Assembly (NCBI RefSeq): GCF_025061645.1
Contig: NZ_JANYMP010000005.1
Coordinates: 410,812-474,811 of the forward strand
Source: Umezawaea endophytica
Lineage (GTDB): Bacteria; Actinomycetota; Actinomycetes; Mycobacteriales; Pseudonocardiaceae
Direction: 5' to 3'
Length of the DNA stretch: 64,000 bases
The notes beneath the pieces are model-generated. The model worked only from the letters and a program-made list of their open reading frames with translations, did no database searches and was not told the origin of the DNA. Within the stretch, counting starts at the first letter, position 1; each line of letters opens with the position of its first letter. The position numbers were made by a program, and so were the translations under genes. This document shows positions 24,023 through 31,772 of the stretch, in pieces.

Positions 24023-24883
24023 TCAGCCGATCCCGAGCTTGCCCGCGAGCCTGGCCACGAAACCCCCGACCTCGTCGGGGGACCGGTCCGGCAGGCCCCA
24101 CACGGCCTCCGTGACACCGGCGTCGTCCCAGGCCGCGAGCAGGTCGGCGGTCGGCTTCGCGGTGGCCAGCACGTGCACCTCGGGCGACCCCGCACGGCCG
24201 GCGGCGGCCCACTCCTCGCGCAGCCGGGCGATCTTCCCCGGCACGTCCTGTTCCGTCGGCGTGGTCATCCAGCCGTCGGCGTTGGCCGCGATCCAGGCCA
24301 GCGTCTTCGGCCCGCCACCGGCGCCGATCACCAGCGGGACGTGCCGCTGCACCGGCTTGGGATAGGTCCAGCAGGCCCCGAAGCTCACGAACTCACCCGC
24401 GTAGGACGCCTCCTCCTGCGTCCAGAGCGCCCGCATCGCCTCGATGTACTCGCGCAGCACGGTCCGCCGCTTCCCGGCGGGCACGTGGTGGTCGGCGAGT
24501 TCGTCGGTGTTCCACCCGAACCCCGCGCCGAGCGTGACCCGGCCGCCCGAGAGGTGGTCCAGCGTCGCGATCGTCTTCGCCAGCGTGATCGGGTCCGACT
24601 CCACGGGCAGCGCGACCGCAGTGGCCAGCCGGATGCGACTCGTCACGGTCGCCGCGGTCGCCAGGCTGACCCACGGGTCGAGCGTGCGCAGGTACCGGTC
24701 GTCTGGCAGCGTCCGGTCGCCGGTTCCGGGGTGGACGGCCTCCCGCTTGACCGGGATGTGCGTGTGCTCCGGGACGTAGAACGTGTCGAACCCCGAGTCC
24801 TCGGCCGCTTTCGCCGCGGCGCTGGGCGTGATCCCGCGGTCGCTGGTGAACAGGACGATGCCGTGCCGCAAGGAACACCCCAC
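24023..24883 (-). CDS. LLM-class F420-dependent oxidoreductase
   Basis: A TIM-barrel luciferase-like monooxygenase-family protein (286 residues from the GTG at 24883; 282 from a TTG at 24871 giving the common LRHGIVLFTSDRG start). The family patterns are FDTFYVPEHTHIPV, LATAVALPVESDPITLAKTIATLD, the GAGFGWNTDEL motif and VIGAGGGPKTL. Actinobacterial members of this type usually use coenzyme F420. The promoter carries a box close to the KstR consensus, so a link to sterol/lipid catabolism is possible. Confidence 0.88.
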   Translation of the reverse strand: MGCSLRHGIVLFTSDRGITPSAAAKAAEDSGFDTFYVPEHTHIPVKREAVHPGTGDRTLPDDRYLRTLDPWVSLATAATVTSRIRLATAVALPVESDPITLAKTIATLDHLSGGRVTLGAGFGWNTDELADHHVPAGKRRTVLREYIEAMRALWTQEEASYAGEFVSFGACWTYPKPVQRHVPLVIGAGGGPKTLAWIAANADGWMTTPTEQDVPGKIARLREEWAAAGRAGSPEVHVLATAKPTADLLAAWDDAGVTEAVWGLPDRSPDEVGGFVARLAGKLGIG

Positions 24884-24964
24884 CCTCTCGGCCGCCGCGG
24901 CGTCGCCCTCGGCGAACGGTCCGGAGTGGACGGTCCCCGAGCCGGGCGCCCACGTCTCCCAAAC

Positions 24965-24978
24965 TAGAACATGTTCTC
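24965..24978. promoter_or_regulatory. KstR-like operator
   Basis: TAGAACATGTTCTC contains the perfect 12-bp palindrome AGAACATGTTCT (24966-24977). The KstR repressor consensus as I recall it is TNNAACNNGTTNNA; this site matches all but the last base. It lies about 80 bases upstream of the F420-type oxidoreductase start. Confidence 0.5.
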
Positions 24979-25389
24979 GTTTCGGTCAATGGCGCGGGCC
25001 CGGCCGCCGTTCCGCGATTCCTCCACCATTTCCTTCGACGGGTCCGCGCCTGGGCGGCCCGCCGCGGAACTCGAGAAAGATGATGACGGTCCGACGCTCA
25101 CCCAGGGGCCGGATCACACGACAAGACCATCGTCGGACCTTTCAGCGCGCACCACCGAATGAAATCCTTTGCACTATCCGACTTGCCAGATCATTTCCCC
25201 AGCTCAGAGACCACCCGCTCACGACCAACCTCGCCGCCGCAGCGCAGTGTCAATAGCCGTTGGGATTCTTGTCCGGACAATTTATGACCACCGCCGCCAA
25301 AGCGGAAGTCTAGGGTAAAGCACAGTGTCCGCGACTCCGGCTCTCTGCGATGATGTTTCCTCCCGGACTATTCAGCAAAGGGAGTCCGA
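24979..25389. other. Non-coding promoter region
   Basis: About 410 bases with weaker G/C bias than the neighbours and no convincing reading frame. It contains a perfect 12-bp palindrome TTGTCCGGACAA at 25269-25280, about 110 bases upstream of the secreted double-psi-barrel gene, which is a candidate regulatory site for that gene pair. Confidence 0.5.
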
Positions 25390-25803
25390 ATGCGGAAATT
25401 CGTCAAGTCGTCCGGCCTGCTCGCCGCGGCCGTCGCGCTCTCGCTGTCCACCGTCGGCACCGCCTGGGCCGACATCCCGTTCGACCAGCCGGTCAACGGC
25501 AACGCCACCTACTACGACGCGGCGGGCTACGGCGCGTGCGGCACGCTGATCGACGCCAACACGCAGCTCCTCGTCGCCGTCCCGGCCTCGTACTGGACCA
25601 CCGCGAACCCCAACAACGACCCGCTGTGCCGAGGAGTGTCCGTCCGGGTCACCTACAACGGCCGCACGATCACCGTGCCGGTCGCGGACAAGTGCCCCGG
25701 CTGCAACAGCAAGCACATCGACCTCAGCGCGCCCGCGTTCGCCCGGCTGGCCGACAAGAACCTGGGCAACATCCCGCTGACGTGGTCGTTCGTCCGCTCG
25801 TGA
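25390..25803 (+). CDS. Secreted double-psi beta-barrel protein (papain-inhibitor / RlpA / barwin-like)
   Basis: A 137-residue protein. Signal peptide residues 1-27 end TAWA. The mature barrel has NGNATYYDAAGYGACG near its start, VRVTYNGRTITVPVADKCPGC and the IDLSAPAFARLAD motif. These are typical of DPBB proteins such as Streptomyces papain inhibitor, expansin D1, barwin and RlpA. Four cysteines fit disulfides. It may bind cell-wall glycans or inhibit proteases; the sequence does not decide. A thaumatin-family gene follows 50 bases downstream on the same strand. Confidence 0.85.
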   Translation: MRKFVKSSGLLAAAVALSLSTVGTAWADIPFDQPVNGNATYYDAAGYGACGTLIDANTQLLVAVPASYWTTANPNNDPLCRGVSVRVTYNGRTITVPVADKCPGCNSKHIDLSAPAFARLADKNLGNIPLTWSFVRS

Positions 25804-25853
25804 GGCGACGAGCGCCGGAGGAAGCACGCACCTTCTTCGAACGGAGTCGAACC

Positions 25854-26603
25854 TTGTTCCCTGTCGTGGTCAAACGGATCCTCCTCACCCTGGTGGTCAT
25901 GGCGTCGGCCGTGACCACGGGCACGGCCGACGCGGCCACCAACCACACCGTCACGTTCGTCAACCGGTCCGGGCAGACCGTGTGGGTGGGCAGCACGGTC
26001 AACGCCGACGGGTCGGTGAACTTCAGCAACCTGCCGACACTGGCCAACGGCCAGTCCGCGACGGTGACGGTCCCGGAGTCGGCGGCGCCGGGGCACTGGC
26101 GCGGGAAGTTCTTCGCCAGGCAGGGGTGCACCGGCACGTCCGGCCAGAACTTCCGCTGCACCGTCGGCGACTGCGGCGTCCAGGCCAACCGCTGCACCAC
26201 GGGCGAGCAGCCCGCGAGCCTCGCCGAGTTCAACTTCGACACCCGCGACAGCCTCGCGCCCTGGTACAACGTCAGCTACGTCAACGCCTTCTCCCTGCCG
26301 ATCACCATCGAGGCCGTCGGCGCGACGGTGCCACCGGGCTCGACGTCCTGCGGCACAGCGGGTTGCACGACGAACGTGCTGCCCTTCTGCCCACCGGAGA
26401 ACCTCCGCTACGGGCCGAACGGTGCCGCGATCAACTGCGTCAACCCGAACCGCGACGCGCCGACGAACTACAGCAACGCGGTCAAGGCCCGGTGCCCCAA
26501 GGCTTACGCGTGGTCCAGGCAGGACACCGAGCCGGGCAACCAGACCGTGTTCCAGTGCGCCAACTGCCGCGGGTTCACCGTCACCTTCCACGGCGGGTCC
26601 TGA
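25854..26603 (+). CDS. Secreted thaumatin-family protein
   Basis: A 249-residue exported protein. The signal peptide (VVVKRILLTLVVMASAVTTG) ends near ADA. The mature part has the thaumatin pattern (HTVTFVNRSGQTVWVG, WRGKFFARQGC) and a cysteine-rich second half (LAEFNFDTRDSLAPWYNVSY, VLPFCPPENLRY, CPKAYAWSRQD). The last patterns resemble the REDDD-containing region of plant PR-5 proteins. A TTG start at 25854 was chosen because GGAG lies 7 bases upstream; GTG 25866 is the alternative. It probably acts outside the cell on glucans or fungi, as a partner of the preceding barrel protein. Confidence 0.87.
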   Translation: MFPVVVKRILLTLVVMASAVTTGTADAATNHTVTFVNRSGQTVWVGSTVNADGSVNFSNLPTLANGQSATVTVPESAAPGHWRGKFFARQGCTGTSGQNFRCTVGDCGVQANRCTTGEQPASLAEFNFDTRDSLAPWYNVSYVNAFSLPITIEAVGATVPPGSTSCGTAGCTTNVLPFCPPENLRYGPNGAAINCVNPNRDAPTNYSNAVKARCPKAYAWSRQDTEPGNQTVFQCANCRGFTVTFHGGS

Positions 26604-26620
26604 TCGGCGGAGGACCGCTG

Positions 26621-26647
26621 GGGCTCGCCGTCGCCGCCGGCGAGCCC
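26621..26647. terminator. Bidirectional terminator hairpin
   Basis: A 10-bp perfect stem GGGCTCGCCG / CGGCGAGCCC (26621-26630, 26638-26647) with a 7-nt loop lies between the convergent thaumatin and PAP2-like genes. Confidence 0.8.
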
Positions 26648-26652
26648 GTCGA

Positions 26653-27267
26653 TCACGTCAGCCCCCAGAACGACAGACCGCCCACCACCGAGCCCAGCAC
26701 CACACCGCCGACGACCTGCCCGACCGTGTGGTGCCCCAGCGCCACCCGCGACCACCCCACCAGCGCCACGGCGGGCGCGAGCACGAGCGTCCACGGCCCG
26801 AACACCACCACGGCCACCGCCAGCGCTCCCGCCGCCACGGCGGCGTGCACGGAGACCTTCCACCCCCAGCCGCCCGGAACCGGCGCGGCGAACGTGATCG
26901 CGGCACCGACCACCGCGCTCAGCAGCATCGACTGCACCAGCGCCAGCACCCGCTGCGGCGCGTCGCCCAGCACCAGCGCGGCCACGCAGACGCCCAGTGA
27001 CAGCACGCAGGTCAGCAGCGGGATCAGCCTGCCCTCCCGGTTCGTCACGTGGTGCCCGTGCCACCGGCCGCGCCGCGCGCCCAGCACCACCACGACCATC
27101 GGCAGCAGCGATCCGGTCACGCCGATCACCAGGCCCCACACCACGGACGGCACCACGCTGCGGGTCACGTGCCACACCACCAGGCCCGGCAGGCTGAGCA
27201 CCAGTACCCACGGCGCGAACACTTCCGTCACGACGCGGGCGAGCAGCGGTGGCGTTGGGGTGGCCAT
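26653..27267 (-). CDS. PAP2-like membrane protein
   Basis: A 204-residue protein with about six membrane helices. A partial PAP2 phosphatase signature is visible: WKVSVHAAVAAG in place of the PSGH motif and GWSRVALGHHTVGQVVGG in place of SRxxxxxHxxxD. The final Asp is Gln, and the first K-R-P motif is not evident, so catalytic activity is doubtful. Many actinobacterial relatives carry these changes. Start 27267 (MATPTPPLL) is preferred over 27315. Confidence 0.7.
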   Translation of the reverse strand: MATPTPPLLARVVTEVFAPWVLVLSLPGLVVWHVTRSVVPSVVWGLVIGVTGSLLPMVVVVLGARRGRWHGHHVTNREGRLIPLLTCVLSLGVCVAALVLGDAPQRVLALVQSMLLSAVVGAAITFAAPVPGGWGWKVSVHAAVAAGALAVAVVVFGPWTLVLAPAVALVGWSRVALGHHTVGQVVGGVVLGSVVGGLSFWGLT

Positions 27268-27359
27268 GGCGGGAGCGTAGATCGTTGCGGCGCCGGACGA
27301 GCCGATGACGACCATTGATCACCGGTTGGTGTGAAGCGCGGCGGGCGGGCGCCGATTCG

Positions 27360-28259
27360 TCACAGCGGCTTGTCCAGGACCAGCGCGCTGTAGCGGCACG
27401 GGGTGACCAGGGCGGCCACGTGCGCGTCCACGAGCCTGACCAGGTGCTGCCAGTCCTCAGTGGACAGATCGGCCAACGCGGGCCGGACCAGGCCCGCGGC
27501 CCGACGTCCGACACCGGTGGAGAGGACTCGACGCACCACCGGGGCCGCACGCCCGTAGTGCGCCAGCGCGTGCGGCGTCCAGTCGTGCACCGCGCGCACC
27601 TCGAACCCGACGTCGGCGGCCGTGGCGAGGTACCGGTCCAGCGGCTCGAACTCCTCGAAGTGCCAGGTGGCGCGGACGAGCCCGGCCGGGTCGAGCGCGG
27701 TGATCGTCGTGGGATCGGGGTCGCGCCAGGTGAAGTCGACCAGCACGAGCCGCCCGCCGGGGCGCAGCAGCCGATAGGTGTTGGCCAGGAACGCCCGCCT
27801 GCCGTCCGCACCGAAGTGGAACGCGGCCTCCAGGCAGTGGACGCGGTCCAGCGACCCGTCGGACAGGTCGACGTCACCGGCGGTGGGCGGCGGCGCGGTG
27901 ACGTCCACGACGGCGAAGCGGGCCCCCGGTTCGTGCCCGAAGCGCTTCCGGGCTTCCGCGACCTGTTCGGGCTGGACGTCCACGCCCAGCACCCGGCACC
28001 CCTGCCGCGCCAGCCACGCCGTCGTGAGCCCCCGGCCGCAGCACGCGTCCAGCACGACCTCACCCGGTCGCGCGTCGAGCAGCGCGAGCGAGCGGCGGAC
28101 CAGCCTGCGCTGGAACCGCCCGAGGCCGCCCAGCGCCAGCGGCAGCGTCGGCCAGGTCACGTAGCCGACGTTGACGAGGTCACCCCACCCGACCTGGCCC
28201 AGCACCCGGAAGAGCACGCTGCTGTCGTTGTAGGAGTCGGCGATGCCGTCCGTGGTCAC
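27360..28259 (-). CDS. Class I SAM-dependent methyltransferase
   Basis: A 299-residue methyltransferase. Motif I is VVLDACCGRGLTTAWLA, the acidic strand-2 end is VLGVDVQPEQV, and RLLRPGGRLVLVDFTW gives the post-II/III strands. The N-terminal YNDSSVLFRVLGQVGWGDLVNVGY resembles natural-product or lipid methyltransferases such as the tocopherol-methyltransferase-like group. GTG 28259 has GGAGGG 7 bases upstream. The divergent neighbour is a large membrane protein. The acceptor is unknown. Confidence 0.85.
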   Translation of the reverse strand: MTTDGIADSYNDSSVLFRVLGQVGWGDLVNVGYVTWPTLPLALGGLGRFQRRLVRRSLALLDARPGEVVLDACCGRGLTTAWLARQGCRVLGVDVQPEQVAEARKRFGHEPGARFAVVDVTAPPPTAGDVDLSDGSLDRVHCLEAAFHFGADGRRAFLANTYRLLRPGGRLVLVDFTWRDPDPTTITALDPAGLVRATWHFEEFEPLDRYLATAADVGFEVRAVHDWTPHALAHYGRAAPVVRRVLSTGVGRRAAGLVRPALADLSTEDWQHLVRLVDAHVAALVTPCRYSALVLDKPL

Positions 28260-28400
28260 TGGTGTTCCCTCCGCGTGGTCCTGCGACCGAGTGTGCGGGA
28301 CGAGACGGACTCCCACACGTCAGCGGTTCACCCGGATGCCCGCTAACGACCCGGCGGGCACGGCGACTTCCTCGGTACCACCGGTCCAAGAGGAGTCGTC

Positions 28401-30776
28401 ATGAGTCCTGCGGTGTTGGAATTGCGCATCCACGGGGTGTTCAACACACCACCCGGTGCGATGCTCGCACTGCCCGACTACGCCGTGGAGCAGTCGCGCG
28501 GCGACAGGTTCAGCAGTTTCTGGCGCGGACGGCCGCGCTACCTGGCCGAGCAGGCCGAGGACCACCCGGCGCACGTGGGCGAGGGCGTCCACCGCGAGGC
28601 GTACTCGTGGGGTGGTCTCGCGCGCAGCAGCCCCGGAGCGCCCGGTACCGGGGTCGCCTCGGTGGTGCTGAACGCCATCGGGCGGGTCGGCTGGGCCCTG
28701 CTGCTGCCGTTCGGGTTGACCAACGTCGCGTACTGGAGCAGGCGCCTGCCGGTTAAAGCCGCCAAGGGGGCGTCGTTCGACCGGGGCGCGGGGGCCGCGA
28801 GCACCCGGTTGTTCGGCCTGGGCCTGACGGTGCTGCTGGTGCTCGCGGTGTGCGAGGTCGCCGTCGACGTGGTCGCGGTCCAGTGCGCCTCCTCCACCGC
28901 GTGCACCACGGGGTCTGGGGTGCTCACCTGGCTCGGCGGGCGGGACCCGGCGATCCGCGTCCTGCTCTCGTCCCTGGTGCCGGTGGTGCTCCTGCTGCTG
29001 TTCCTGCTGCTGACCACGCTGTCGCGGATCAAGTACGAGAAGCACACGTCGGACCAGGTCCGGGCGGTGCGCAAGAACGACGTCATGCTCAGCGACCCCG
29101 ACCTGTGGACGGGCGACCAGGGCCTGCGGACGCTCATCCGCCTGCACCTGGCCGCGGGTTTCGGCACCGTCGCCCTGGTGTCCTCTGTGGACCTGTGGCG
29201 GCACACCGCGTTCCTCACCACGAGCGTCCTCGGGGCGGCCGTTGTCCTGGCCGCGTGCTGGATGACCTGCTGGAGCGCGAGCGACTGCCCGGACGTGCCC
29301 TCCGGGCACCGAGCACCGGGGTGGTCCCGGCTGGTCGTCATCTGCTCCACCGGTGTGCTCGTCGCGCAGGGCGTGGCGCTGGCGGTCGTCCGGCCGGACA
29401 TCCCGGCTTCCCTGTGGTCGACCACGTGGCTGCCGCCGTTCGTCGTCGCGGGCCTGCTGGGCGTCGTGCTGTCCGCGCTGGCGTGGCGGTCGAACTCCAC
29501 CCTCCTCCCGCTGGCCTGCGGCGTGGTCGTGGCGCTCGGGCTGGCCGGGTCGCGGTGGGTCGACCTCGCCTGGGTCGGCTCGCTCCTCGCGGCGGCCGGT
29601 CTGGTGTGGCTGGCGCGTCCGCGCGAGCGCGGCAGGTGGGAGGCGTGGTCCGGCACGGCACCGAGCGTGCTGCTCGGCCTGGCGCTGACCGCGTCGCTGA
29701 CGCTCTCCGCGATGCTGGTGCTGACCACGAGCGGCTGGATCGGCGACGACGTCGTGGTGCCCGCCGTCTACCGGTGGTTCAGCGGCTCGTTCGCCGCCGC
29801 GCTCGGGCTGCTCGTCGTCCTCGTGGTGGTGCTCGGCCTGATGCTGGTGCAGAGGCTGATCGAGCCCGTGGTACTCGCGGCGGCGTCCACATCGGACCCC
29901 AGCACCCAGCGGCTCACCCGCTGGCGGCACATCGCCGCGCTGACGCACCGGTCCGAGAAGCTGATCGGCGTGCTGGCCCTGCTCGGCGTCGCGGCGTCGT
30001 CCCTCACCGCCTACGGCTCCCTGGTCGCGCCCGCGTGGGCGACGACGGCGATCCCCGTGTGGCTGCTGGACCGGGGCGCGTGGATCACCGGGGCGGCGGG
30101 CGTGTCCGTGGTCGGCGCGTTCGTCGGCGGCGGCCTGCTGGGCAACAAGCGCCCGCTGGGCCTGGTGTGGGACCTGATCTGCTTCCTGCCGCGCGCGGCG
30201 CACCCGTTCGCCCCGCCGTGCTACGCGGAACGCGCGATCCCGGAACTGGTCGACCGCACGGAGGAGTGGCTCGACCAGGACCAGGAGAACCGAGTCGTGC
30301 TGTCCGCCCACAGCCTCGGCGCGGTGCTGGCGGTCGCGACGCTGTACGCGCTGCCCGACAGGTACCTGCCCCGGATGGCACTGCTGACCTACGGCTCCCA
30401 GTTGCGACCGTACTTCGCGCGCATCTTCCCCGAACTGCTGGGCGACACCGTCCTCGGCACCCTGAGGTGCCGCGCGGGTTCGCTGTTCGGCTGCGACCCG
30501 TGGAGCCGCCGCAAGAGGGACCAGGACGAGCCGAAACCCACCGGCGGCCTGTACGGTTCGGTGCCCTGGATCAACCTGTGGCGCCGAACGGACTTCCTCG
30601 GCTTCCCGGTCCACGGCTACGGTCCAGACGGCAACCAGGACGACTGGGCCGCGCCCGAGATCAACAGGACCGCACCCGACCGCATCCAGCGCCACTCGGA
30701 CTACCACCTGTGCGACGTCTACCGAACCGCCGTCACCGACCTCCTGTCACGCCCGTCCCCGCGCCAGCCGACCTGA
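28401..30776 (+). CDS. Large polytopic membrane protein with split alpha/beta-hydrolase motifs
   Basis: A 791-residue protein. Residues 5-17 (LELRIHGVFNTPP) look like a hydrolase core strand ending in the oxyanion HG. About twelve to thirteen hydrophobic segments fill residues 90-600. The C-terminal 170 residues carry a nucleophile elbow SAHSLGAVLAV (Ser near 638), a strand LLTYGSQLRPY and a candidate catalytic His near 770 (HSDYHLCDVY). This suggests a lipase-like fold interrupted by a membrane domain. AGAGGAG precedes the ATG. I recognise no named family. The gene ends exactly in the 41-bp repeat copy at 30766. Confidence 0.75.
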   Translation: MSPAVLELRIHGVFNTPPGAMLALPDYAVEQSRGDRFSSFWRGRPRYLAEQAEDHPAHVGEGVHREAYSWGGLARSSPGAPGTGVASVVLNAIGRVGWALLLPFGLTNVAYWSRRLPVKAAKGASFDRGAGAASTRLFGLGLTVLLVLAVCEVAVDVVAVQCASSTACTTGSGVLTWLGGRDPAIRVLLSSLVPVVLLLLFLLLTTLSRIKYEKHTSDQVRAVRKNDVMLSDPDLWTGDQGLRTLIRLHLAAGFGTVALVSSVDLWRHTAFLTTSVLGAAVVLAACWMTCWSASDCPDVPSGHRAPGWSRLVVICSTGVLVAQGVALAVVRPDIPASLWSTTWLPPFVVAGLLGVVLSALAWRSNSTLLPLACGVVVALGLAGSRWVDLAWVGSLLAAAGLVWLARPRERGRWEAWSGTAPSVLLGLALTASLTLSAMLVLTTSGWIGDDVVVPAVYRWFSGSFAAALGLLVVLVVVLGLMLVQRLIEPVVLAAASTSDPSTQRLTRWRHIAALTHRSEKLIGVLALLGVAASSLTAYGSLVAPAWATTAIPVWLLDRGAWITGAAGVSVVGAFVGGGLLGNKRPLGLVWDLICFLPRAAHPFAPPCYAERAIPELVDRTEEWLDQDQENRVVLSAHSLGAVLAVATLYALPDRYLPRMALLTYGSQLRPYFARIFPELLGDTVLGTLRCRAGSLFGCDPWSRRKRDQDEPKPTGGLYGSVPWINLWRRTDFLGFPVHGYGPDGNQDDWAAPEINRTAPDRIQRHSDYHLCDVYRTAVTDLLSRPSPRQPT

Positions 30777-30806
30777 CCGTCCGACCGCGGTCAGGTCGTC
30801 GGGTCG
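30766..30806. repeat. 41-bp direct repeat, left copy
   Basis: Begins AGCCGACCTGACCGTCCG and ends GTCGTCGGGTCG. It is identical at 40 of 41 positions to 31732-31772. It holds the last codons of the upstream membrane-protein gene (Pro-Thr-stop) and a terminator hairpin. Its right part is a copy of the 3' end of the nitrilase gene (Asp-Pro-Thr-Thr-stop on the minus strand). Confidence 0.9.
30769..30798. terminator. Terminator hairpin inside the direct repeat
   Basis: CGACCTGACCG / CGGTCAGGTCG (30769-30779, 30788-30798) is an 11-bp perfect stem with an 8-nt loop. The second copy at 31735-31764 has one mismatch in its right arm (31760). Confidence 0.8.
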
Positions 30807-30854
30807 ATCACCGCCACTTGAAGAGCTCCAGAGCTTGATCCAGGAGGCAGAAAG

Positions 30855-31742
30855 ATGCGCAACACATCACCGGACGTCGACGACGAGAGCCCGCCGTCGG
30901 GCGCGCCCCTGATCTGGCTGGCGGTCGTCCTCGGCATCGCCTGCGCGGCAGCCGCGATCAGCGGCGTCGCGATGGTCATGAACTCGGACGGTGGCGCCGC
31001 GCTCGAAATCGGCAAGTTGCTGATGACACTGGCGGTCGCACTGGCGGTCGGAGGGGTCGCGACGGTCATCATCAGGGTGGCGGAGGACGCTCGTTCGACC
31101 CAGGTGCGCATCGCCGAGCAGGCGCGCTCGGAGAGTTTGAGGGACAACGACCTAGATCGCGCCGAGAAGGCCGAGTGGGCAGAACTCCTCCGGCAGGTCG
31201 TCGAGGTCGACGAGTCCCTGGCAGCAGCCCGCCAGCTCATCCTCGCCCACAAGACAGCGAAGACGTACGCCGAGCAGTACAAGAGCCTGCTGGAATCCCG
31301 GCTCACCCTCAGGCGGGTGATCCTCGATCCGTTGATGGCCAACGACACGAGCAAGGACCTTCGAGCAGCCCTGAGGAGAATGCTCGACTACCTGGAAGCC
31401 CTCAGCTCGGAATACGAGCGGGAGTACCTCCCCGTGGCGCGCCAACAACGACTCGACGAAGAATGCGTCACAGTGCTCGTGAGGGCCTTGGCCGAAACCA
31501 CCCCCGCCGATCGTTCCTCATCCGCGCTGTCACAGCTCTACGATCCGACACAGGCGTGGAAGATGCTGGAGGACAGATCCAGATTTCCCGTTCTCAACGG
31601 CCTCTTGCAACCGTCGAAGTACCGGGATGGCGAGTTCACCACGTCCTACAACGAGGCGAAAACAATCCTGGAATCCCACTGCGGCATCGAGCGGAAAGTA
31701 TCGATCGCTCCGATCATCCTCGGTAACGTGAAGCCGACCTGA
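30855..31742 (+). CDS. Two-helix membrane protein with coiled-coil domain, unknown function
   Basis: A 295-residue protein. Residues 20-42 and 50-75 form two hydrophobic helices with a short loop. Residues 76-210 are charged and helical with heptad-like spacing (RAEKAEWAELLRQVVEVDESL, YAEQYKSLLESRLTLRRVILD). The C-terminal part is mixed. CAGGAGG lies upstream of the ATG. Codons such as gaa, aca, aag and tca are commoner than next door, suggesting transfer. Its stop codon lies within the right repeat copy. I recognise no family. A membrane sensor or effector of defence or contact type is conceivable but unsupported. Confidence 0.75.
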   Translation: MRNTSPDVDDESPPSGAPLIWLAVVLGIACAAAAISGVAMVMNSDGGAALEIGKLLMTLAVALAVGGVATVIIRVAEDARSTQVRIAEQARSESLRDNDLDRAEKAEWAELLRQVVEVDESLAAARQLILAHKTAKTYAEQYKSLLESRLTLRRVILDPLMANDTSKDLRAALRRMLDYLEALSSEYEREYLPVARQQRLDEECVTVLVRALAETTPADRSSSALSQLYDPTQAWKMLEDRSRFPVLNGLLQPSKYRDGEFTTSYNEAKTILESHCGIERKVSIAPIILGNVKPT

Positions 31743-31772
31743 CCGTCCGACCGCGGTCACGTCGTCGGGTCG
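31732..31772. repeat. 41-bp direct repeat, right copy
   Basis: One base differs from 30766-30806 (C at 31760 for G at 30794). It contains the stop codon of the cassette gene (31740-31742) on one strand and the final codons of the nitrilase gene (stop 31757-31759) on the other. Confidence 0.9.

Larger units (their letters stand above)
30766..31772. mobile_element. Putative one-gene cassette bounded by duplicated terminator
   Basis: A 966-bp step separates two 41-bp copies of the same sequence. Between them is one gene for a membrane/coiled-coil protein whose codons are visibly richer in A/T than those of its neighbours. Deleting one repeat plus the insert would restore a simple tail-to-tail junction of the upstream membrane-protein gene and the nitrilase gene with one hairpin. 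There is no transposase or recombinase inside, so mobility is inferred from structure only. Confidence 0.55.

Noticed and set aside
24971-25162. 63-residue open frame starting in the KstR-like box
   Set aside because: The ATG is part of the palindrome, there is no ribosome-binding site, and codons do not fit the genome bias.
26653-27267. Active PAP2 phosphatase
   Set aside because: The PSGH motif is changed and the final Asp is missing, so only PAP2-like membrane protein is claimed.
28320-30707. 795-codon minus-strand frame opposite the large membrane protein
   Set aside because: Low-complexity Gln/Arg/Gly/Asp composition and full antisense overlap with a better gene.
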